Assembly: GCA_015680635.1 (NCBI GenBank) | Contig: JAABOA010000122.1 | Location: forward strand, 10,512-24,136 | DNA: 13,625 bases | From: Lunasporangiospora selenospora | Lineage: Eukaryota > Mortierellomycota > Mortierellomycetes > Mortierellales > Mortierellaceae | Direction: 5' to 3' | Shown here: positions 7,943 to 13,625 of the stretch, piece after piece | How positions within the stretch are numbered: the stretch's first letter is position 1 | Layout of the letters: each line of letters starts with the position of its first letter | Notes under the pieces: model-generated | Databases searched by the model: none | What the model was told of the DNA's origin: nothing | What the model saw: only the letters and a program-made list of their open reading frames with translations | Translations under genes and position numbers: made by a program

Positions 7943-9627
7943 ATGGAAGCCGTTGTACAGTTTGTGCAGAGTAAGTGCATCCGCATCCTCATTTCTCCAT
8001 GCCACCAACTATAAGCAAGATGCATGAACAGGATCCTTTCTGATGCCCAAAACACTTATTCATTTCTAGAATCGAATGCAAACACCGCCGCCGTTGCCTT
8101 GTTTGGAGCCATCGGCTTGGCCACAGTTGCCTTGAAGACTTTGAGTCTCCTTAGGGTCTTGGTGGATGTTTTCCTTCGCTCTGGAATCAACGTAAGCAAG
8201 GAGAATGACTTGGGACTCAAAGTGAACGGCGACTTGTTACTCAAACAATCAACCATCTTAACTTGCTGTTAACTCTTCGGGACTATTGAATCTGGACAAT
8301 AGCTCAAGAAGTATGGTGCCGGCCGCGGCGGTTGGGCTGGTAAGATAAGGACGCCATATGTGTGTGTATGCTAGGCTCCCAGGAATATTAAGAGTTGCGA
8401 CTAAAAAATAATACACTTTCCTCTGGTTTCGTTTGTTTTCGGCCGGATTAGTCGTTACCGGTGCCTCGGATGGCATTGGCAAAGAATTCGCATTCCAACT
8501 AGCCTCCAAGAAGCTCAACCTTGTCCTTGTCTCTCGCACCGCAAGCAAGCTGAAGGCTATTGCTGAGGAGATCGGTATGTTGCCGATCTGAATGTTAGAT
8601 CTTTACAGAGAGCCGTTGCATTGAGAATGTCGACAAATGTGCTTTGTATACTAAACAAACTTGGTCTGTGTGTCTGGATCAAAAATTAGAGCAAAAGTAC
8701 AATGTGGAGACTAAGATTTATGCCATGGACTTTGCTAAGGGCGCAGATCAGGATTACCAGGATCTCAAGAAGCTTTTGGATCCAATTGAGGTCAATGTGC
8801 TTGGTAAGGATTGATATTCGATGGGACCCTCAAGATTAAATTGGCTGAATAATGTTAATTCGCTCTAACACCTTTCTCTATACTGAATGGAACCCCATCA
8901 ATAGTCAACAACGTCGGAACCAACCACGAGATCCCAACTCCCTTTGAGCAGGAGACCAACGAGATTATGAAGAACATCGTCGAAGTTAACATCAATGCCG
9001 CCATGAAGATGACCAAGATTGTCGTTCCTCAGATGATTGCTCGGTAAGATCTGGGCAAGGTTATGACCTTTCCCCAAGATTTCGTACAATTCGTCTTACC
9101 CCGGTGGTGTCGCTTGACGGAGAATCCAGCAGGACTCTTTCCTTACTGATGTCTACGCTTCTTCTTTCTCTTTCGGTAATAGCAAGAACGGATTGATTAT
9201 CAACTTGGGCTCATTCGCTGGCCTCGTTCCCACACCTTACCTCTCTGTCTACTCTGGCTCGAAGGCTTTCCTCTCCAGCTGGTCCCAGGCGATTGGTGCT
9301 GAGTTGGCTCCTATGGGCGTCCATGTCCAGAACGTTAACACCTTCTTTGTCGTCTCTGCCATGTCGAAGATCAGAAAGGCCTCTATGTTGATCCCCTTTC
9401 CCAAGCCCTATGTTCGTGCTGTCCTGGGTCAGATCGGCATCTCCGGTGGTGCCTCGACTCCCTTTACTTCAACCCCTTACTATGGTCATGCGCTTGCCAA
9501 CTGGGTGATTGACAACCTTTTCACCCGATCTTACTGGGTCAAGCATAACTACGATATTCAGACTGATATTCGCAAGCGTGCGTTGAGAAAGAGGGAGCGT
9601 GAGGCTGCGGCAGCCAAGAACCAATAA
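7943..9627 (+). CDS. IFA38: Very-long-chain 3-oxoacyl-CoA reductase (IFA38 / HSD17B12 type SDR)
   Basis: Catalyses the NADPH-dependent second step of the microsomal fatty-acid elongation cycle, reducing 3-oxoacyl-CoA to 3-hydroxyacyl-CoA at the ER membrane (family knowledge). Exons: 7943-7970, 8070-8191, 8303-8339, 8452-8574, 8690-8803, 8905-9043, 9183-9627. All introns are GT-AG (99-139 nt) and phases agree, giving 335 aa against 347 for yeast Ifa38. Residues 15-45 form one or two hydrophobic segments ([16 protein letters not shown]), the usual N-terminal membrane anchor. [19 protein letters not shown] leads into the Rossmann cofactor loop TGASDGIG (65-72). NNVG is at 143-146 and the active-site Asn is probably N170. 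The catalytic Ser is S198 (NLGSFAG), followed by Y211 and K215 in YSGSK. The C-terminus is basic but has no classical KKxx signal. The start follows a CACC context, and the 28-nt first exon is supported by GTAAGT. Confidence 0.93.
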
Positions 9628-9681
9628 ACTCGCACGCGAGCTAACGGTCAGGAGGGGCTTGTGTCTTTTACATGTCGGTTA

Positions 9682-9687
9682 AATAAA
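9682..9687 (+). terminator. Polyadenylation signal AATAAA for the reductase gene
   Basis: AATAAA 55 nt after the TAA stop at 9625-9627, in a typical 3' untranslated position. Confidence 0.6.
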
Positions 9688-9894
9688 CGCCCTGTTAGGA
9701 AGCAATTGATTGTTATGATGACTGCCAAAAAGGAAGAATCTGGGGTAAGCCCGAGCATACCAGTTTGAAGCAAAATGAATCTGAACACGAGAGTCGGACC
9801 AACAGGGACGCTTTGGGCCATGTTTGCAGTCCTATGACCCGACGGACGCTTAACCAGTGGTGATTTGGCTCTGTGTTGATTACCTCCAATTCAG

Positions 9895-9910
9895 CCGACG
9901 TCGGTACCGA
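9895..9910. promoter_or_regulatory. Two overlapping perfect 10-bp palindromes
   Basis: CCGACGTCGG (9895-9904) and TCGGTACCGA (9901-9910) are both perfect palindromes and share TCGG. They present CCG/CGG half sites in everted (4-bp gap) and inverted (2-bp gap) order. Zn2Cys6 dimers bind such half sites, and the first palindrome also has a GACGTC core of the bZIP type. The binding protein is inferred, not shown. Confidence 0.4.
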
Positions 9911-9968
9911 TTTGCTTTATCAGGGTCAACTGTTCGGCAATGAACGACTGTGCGGCAACATGTACGAC

Positions 9969-10090
9969 GTGGGGCTAGGAAGAAATCGGAAGGGCGAGGG
10001 CTCTGCGGGGAGGAAAACTGGGGCTACTAGCGAATAGGGATACGAAGACGTGCAGGAAAGTGGAGCGGAGTTGTGTCCCTCTTTCCCCAC
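9969..10090. promoter_or_regulatory. Cluster of four CreA/Mig1 consensus (SYGGRG) sites
   Basis: GTGGGG (9969-9974), GCGGGG (10005-10010), CTGGGG (10018-10023) and, on the minus strand, GTGGGG (10090-10085) fit the SYGGRG site of CreA/Mig1. Further matches lie at 9740-9745 and, on the minus strand, at 10903-10908, 10921-10926 and 10973-10978. The next gene downstream encodes a protein with a CreA-like finger pair. Short GC-rich hexamers also arise by chance. Confidence 0.35.
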
Positions 10091-10208
10091 CTTTCTCCGA
10101 AGGAGCAGTCAGTATTGGGGCCCAGATCTAGGACAGGACGGTGGTCTGGAGAAAAGTTTTGCTTGGTGCTTTAACAGAAAATATGATGATGGAGGGATGG
10201 GAACGAAG

Positions 10209-10257
10209 CCAGGGTGAGGCCAAGGGCAGATCCAAGGGTGTGGCCAAGGGTGAAGGG
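10209..10257 (+). repeat. 12-bp tandem repeat with CCAAGGG core
   Basis: CCAAGGG recurs at 10220-10226, 10232-10238 and 10244-10250, exactly 12 bp apart. A shortened copy, CCAGGG, precedes it (10209-10214), and a degenerate AAGGG follows. On the minus strand this gives a Pro-Trp-rich string inside a 110-codon ORF (10441-10109), which is more likely a by-product of the repeat than a gene. Confidence 0.6.
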
Positions 10258-10358
10258 TTGTAGCTACACACAATTGTTCATGGCCACGAAAGAACACAAG
10301 AAGAGGATAGAGAGCGAAAGAAGAGGAAAAAAAGTACACACGTCGATTTAGGTTTGAC

Positions 10359-10431
10359 GGACCCACTTTTTCAACGGTCGTACAAACAAATAGTATCGAG
10401 ACGAAAAAAACTGGGTCCACTGTCCGTGGAC
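10359..10431. repeat. Inverted repeat and adjoining hairpin upstream of the zinc-finger gene
   Basis: GGACCCACTTTTT (10359-10371) and AAAAACTGGGTCC (10406-10418) are inverted copies that match at 12 of 13 positions, with a 34-nt loop. The right arm overlaps a second perfect stem, GTCCAC/GTGGAC (10415-10420 and 10426-10431). This could be a dimer site or a DNA hairpin. No target-site duplication suggests a transposon. Confidence 0.5.
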
Positions 10432-10439
10432 GGACTCTC

Positions 10440-11067
10440 ACTGGTGGGTCTCTCTGCCTTGCCTACTTGGCCAGACTCTCTCACACCCGTTCACTCACTC
10501 ACTCTCACCTTGAAGCACCACCTCACTTCGCCATCGCCATCACCGTCGCCCGTCGCCCGTCGCCGAGATTAATTTATCCTCTCGCTGTCAACCTTTTGCT
10601 CTTCACTCCTTACGGCCCACCTGATGCACATCGTGGCATCTCTTTCTCTGTTTCTTTTTTTCGACTCCGCCTCTTCACGCCTTGTTGCCTCTTTGCCTCT
10701 TTGCCTTAATTGTTGCATCGTTGAATCAACTTTCTCCAACTCTCCAATCTCATCGTTGATCACCCTTTTTCCCAGACTGCCGATCTTGCTGATCCTTCGA
10801 CTCTCACCCTCTTTTTTTTTCTTCAACATCATCTGATCACACTGCTGCTGGCTTCTGTCTTCCCCATCCCTGTGTTGCCTACAGTCTGGATACTCCAGCC
10901 CACCCCGCACAACCCCTCAGCCCCAGTGCACAACCGCTGCCGACTCCACATTGACCCTCCTTCTCCTTGCCTCCCCGCACTCTTTCAGACCAATCGTTTC
11001 ATAACCCACTCCTGAATCCTCCCCCAAAACCTCGTTTTCTCCACAACTTCACAACGGTAGAACTCCT
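10440..11067 (+). promoter_or_regulatory. Long CT-rich probable 5' leader of the zinc-finger gene
   Basis: About 630 nt of strongly pyrimidine-biased plus strand lead up to the ATG at 11068, a pattern typical of fungal regulator genes with long 5' leaders. It contains a 7-bp tandem repeat and an upstream ORF of 70 codons (10624-10836) that would encode a very hydrophobic Ser/Leu/Phe-rich peptide. If this stretch is transcribed, the upstream ORF could limit translation. A leader intron cannot be excluded. Confidence 0.4.
10543..10563 (+). repeat. Three perfect tandem copies of CCGTCGC
   Basis: The 7-mer occurs at 10543-10549, 10550-10556 and 10557-10563 without interruption, preceded by CCATC/GCCATC low-complexity sequence. 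It lies in the leader of the zinc-finger gene. A 7-bp period shifts frame, so it is not a coding repeat. Confidence 0.7.
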
Positions 11068-13625
11068 ATGGATGCAGCAGTTGTATCGCCAGCACCCCTG
11101 ACAGGGTCGATGCCGGCGGCGCCTGCTGCTGCACCAGCCACGCCTGGCATCAATCTGTTGTCTCTGCCGGATCCTGCCCAGGCTGAGCTTCCTCCTTACA
11201 CTTTGCCCCGGCCACCAACGCCTCCTACAAACGGTGAACCTCCCAAACCATTCCAATGCCATCAAACTGACGCCCCGGAACGACCCTATCAGTGCCCCTT
11301 TTGTCCGAAAGCCTTCTACCGTCTCGAACACTCGAACCGCCACATTCGCACACACACAGGCGAGAAAGCTCACGCCTGCAAATTCCCTGGCTGCACAAAA
11401 CGATTTTCTCGGAGTGACGAACTCACCCGACACTCGAGGATCCACAACAACAATAAGGGTCTCCGAGCAAAAGCAAAACTTGCACAGGCTGTCACTGCAG
11501 CAACCTCTTCAGAAGAGAACCTCTCTCTCTCGACGTCCAGCAGTATAGCATCTGCATTAGCCGTCCCTTCTTTATCATCCACCACTTTGAACCCCTCTCC
11601 GGACTCTCCCACTGTAGATATTCCTTCCACCACACCCACTTCATCATCCACCATACCCATCGCATTATCCATCTCAGCCCCAGGAACAGTCTCCGACACA
11701 TCCTCAGCTCTGCTACCTTCGACTTCCATTTTATCACACTCAACCGTATTAGCACTCTCCGCTCCTGAAGCATTGAGCAACCCCTGTACACCTGGCACCA
11801 CATCCTCACATATGATGTCATCGTTACCTACCCAGAACTCCGTGAACAACAATATACAGGTACCCGGAACCGAGGTCCCAGTGGACTCATCTTCGGATGG
11901 GTCCTCGGTCATCCAGGACAGCACACACAATGGCAACTCTAACCAGTCCGCCAATGGAGGTAATTTCGCTTATCCTATTTCCTAACTAACAGCTCAAGAG
12001 GGCATATCGAGCTATGTTGAAAGTCCCTAAATATATCCTAATTTGTTCCGCATACTACTATGGTACCCTGTCTGTCTGCCAATAGTGTCCTCAACACGTC
12101 TCCCTTCAGACCAATCTCCGGACGGACAAGATGAGTATGACGGCCCCCCAGCCGGAAGCGAACCCAAGCCAAAAAAATCTCATCACTGCCCATGGTCAAA
12201 CTGTCACAAAACCTTTACACGTTCCGCACATCTTGCACGCCATGTCCGATCCCATGGAGGTGAAAGACCATACGCGTGTCCACACGAAGGATGTGGAAAG
12301 CATTTCTCTCGGTCCGATGTTCTCAAAGAACACATCAGGATCCACGATGTTAACAAGGTTCGCAAACGCAAGGCCAAGGCCCTTGAACAGCTTGCAAAGG
12401 CTAAAAAGAAAAAGAGTCCGAACGCAGTGCCCGAGCCCTCCCGCTCGCCTTCGGTGCAATCCACAACATCTTCCTCTCAACTGCTGACGTCGTCGTCGTT
12501 GCCTCCAAGCCAAGGTCATTCAATGATGTTCTCGATGCAAGACCGGTCAATGGATCGCATGATGCCCCCTCAGTCTGTGCCACCATACCCGCTCGGATAC
12601 CCACAACCACGCTATCATCCAGGAATGCATCGGTTGCAACATCGGTTACGGCAGCAGCGACTACAGCAGTTGTACCAGCACCCGCCACGTGGGTATCCAG
12701 CACCATATTCGCCGGAGAGTCCCTACTCGAGAAGCCATATGAATCAGCCCATGTCATTTTATATCCCACTGCACGATGCAGGAGATGAAGAACTGGATAT
12801 GGCTATGGATTTCGATATGGATTTGGGAATGGACCCTCAGGGCAGGATGGGCTGGCCTGTAGGAACTGCCCAAGGATTTAACCCCAGAGATGCCTTTTTA
12901 GCCTCTGAAAGACACCGAATGGACTCGATGATGCCTATCCCAGGCGAGTTTGTCGGTACGGGGGATGCGAGTCATTCACAAGGACGAGGGCTCTATATGC
13001 GCATGGATTCTATGCCCCAGTTGGATGATGCATATCAATTTGACGATAATGGCCTAATGACCCCGGTGTTTGACCACCCTGACTATGACCGCTACCCTCC
13101 TCATCTTCAGGGACAGCACTCTTATGGCCAGCGACCTTCTTCGTACTTTCCTCAACAACCATCACAGCAACCTCAATCATTGCAGCCTCAGCAGCAACAC
13201 CCTATTCAACGCCACTCAATGTCACATCCACAAGAGAGTGTTGAAAGGGAGCTCTCTATGGCTGCAACGTCGACCTACTCCTTGTCTCCAGTACTGGGAG
13301 ACTTACATGCGCCTCCAGTGATAACCAGCAATAACGCGATATCGGTCACGCCGGGGACCATGTCGACAACCGGTGCTGATGAATCATTGGCCCTTCCATT
13401 GGATGCCACGGCTACCGCAGAGATGCTTCATATGAATACAGATGCGATCCCGATTGGTTCATTGGACGAGTTGGATGCAATTGAGGCAGATTTGCTCTTT
13501 GCTCAAAAGGATTGGGGCTCGATCCCGGACGAATACCAAGAACCGCCATTTGGATTCTTCCCGGGTGAATCACCAAGGCTTGCCTTATCGTATATCCCTC
13601 CCCCTCCTCTGCCTCCACCCCGTCC
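11068..13625 (+). CDS. C2H2 zinc-finger transcription factor with two finger pairs, first pair CreA/Mig1-like (partial)
   Basis: A probable nuclear DNA-binding regulator. Exons: 11068-11959 and 12110 to beyond the window end (150-nt GT-AG intron); 802 residues are visible and the frame is still open. The first pair of fingers (C76, C79, H92, H96; C104, C109, H122, H126) has the helix residues RLEHSNR and RSDELTR, with the TGEK linker and [21 protein letters not shown] seen in CreA/Mig1; such fingers read GC-rich SYGGRG sites. A Ser/Thr-rich stretch follows (about 145-290). The second pair, in exon 2 (C324, C329, H342, H346; C354, C359, H372, H376), has RSAHLAR and RSDVLKE helices. Basic segments RKRKAK (382-387) and KKKK (396-399) look like a nuclear localisation signal. 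Then come a Gln/Pro-rich region, a Met-spaced acidic block (523-539), a Gln run (near 645-662), an acidic hydrophobic segment ([13 protein letters not shown], 749-761) suited to activation, and a proline run at the edge. Specific orthology is not assigned. Confidence 0.88.

Larger units (their letters stand above)
9628..11067. other. Intergenic region: reductase 3' end and zinc-finger gene promoter
   Basis: 1.44 kb without a gene I can defend. The left end holds the reductase 3' untranslated region with its poly(A) signal. From about 9740 to 10090 lie GC-rich motifs and palindromes. From 10200 to 10340 the plus strand is purine-rich, with a 12-bp tandem repeat. From about 10440 to the start codon it is strongly pyrimidine-rich and probably largely transcribed as leader. 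The ORFs here (10109-10441 minus, 10624-10836 plus, 10569-10910 minus) are low-complexity and show no family motif. Confidence 0.6.

Noticed and set aside
10109-10441. 110-codon minus-strand ORF with a Pro-Trp-His repeat
   Set aside because: The repeat peptide is explained by the 12-bp DNA repeat; the rest has no motif and lies in a promoter-like region.
10999-11445. 148-codon minus-strand ORF
   Set aside because: It covers the opposite strand of the zinc-finger start and first finger pair; Arg- and Cys-rich composition by complement only.
11370-11954. 194-codon minus-strand ORF
   Set aside because: It lies antisense to exon 1 of the zinc-finger gene. Its openness follows from the Ser/Thr/Pro codon use of the real frame, and it has no motif of its own.
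12131-12487. 118-codon plus-strand ORF starting MSMTAPQPE
   Set aside because: It is out of frame with the second finger pair, whose frame runs open from 12110 to the window end and encodes perfect C2H2 fingers.
1-13625. tRNA genes, CRISPR arrays, transposase or reverse transcriptase genes
   Set aside because: I looked on both strands and found no B-box-bearing cloverleaf, no regular spacer array and no catalytic motif of a mobile element.

Overview
The window is nuclear DNA of a filamentous fungus. All four genes are split by short GT-AG introns (about 75-150 nt), often with CTAAC/CTAAT-like branch sites and CTAG or TAG acceptors. Promoters are rich in pyrimidine, and the proteins are eukaryotic: a TFIIIC subunit, an ER 3-ketoacyl-CoA reductase and a CreA/Mig1-type zinc-finger regulator. 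Intron density and the look of the proteins fit an early-diverging lineage such as Mortierellomycota; that placement is an impression, not a demonstration.

Layout: (1) 1-17 is a homopolymer A run, probably a contig edge. (2) 22-2049, minus strand: TRM2-type tRNA m5U methyltransferase, four exons, with a possible mitochondrial presequence. (3) 2050-3350: intergenic, with a 10-bp-period triple repeat, an open stretch without a clear start, and a diverged direct repeat. (4) 3351-6561, minus strand: TFIIIC delta/90-kDa-type subunit with WD-like repeats and a C-terminal zinc-binding domain, eleven exons. (5) 6562-7942: shared upstream region of two divergent genes; it holds only unassigned ORF fragments and a triple motif near its right end. 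(6) 7943-9627, plus strand: very-long-chain 3-oxoacyl-CoA reductase (IFA38/HSD17B12 type), seven exons. (7) 9628-11067: intergenic, with overlapping palindromes, GC-rich motifs matching the CreA/Mig1 consensus, a 12-bp tandem repeat, an inverted repeat and a long CT-rich leader. (8) 11068 to the window end, plus strand: a transcription factor with two separate pairs of C2H2 fingers, incomplete at the right edge.

Exon joins were worked out by hand from splice signals and phase. For all three complete genes the joined length is a multiple of three and the protein length is normal for the family. The two minus-strand genes both serve tRNA biogenesis (Pol III transcription and T-loop methylation). 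The other two act in fatty-acid elongation at the ER and in transcriptional control. No mobile element, tRNA, rRNA or CRISPR array was recognised. I found no clearly novel multi-gene system; the most interesting points are the double-pair zinc-finger protein with matching sites in its own upstream region, and the alternative starts of TRM2.
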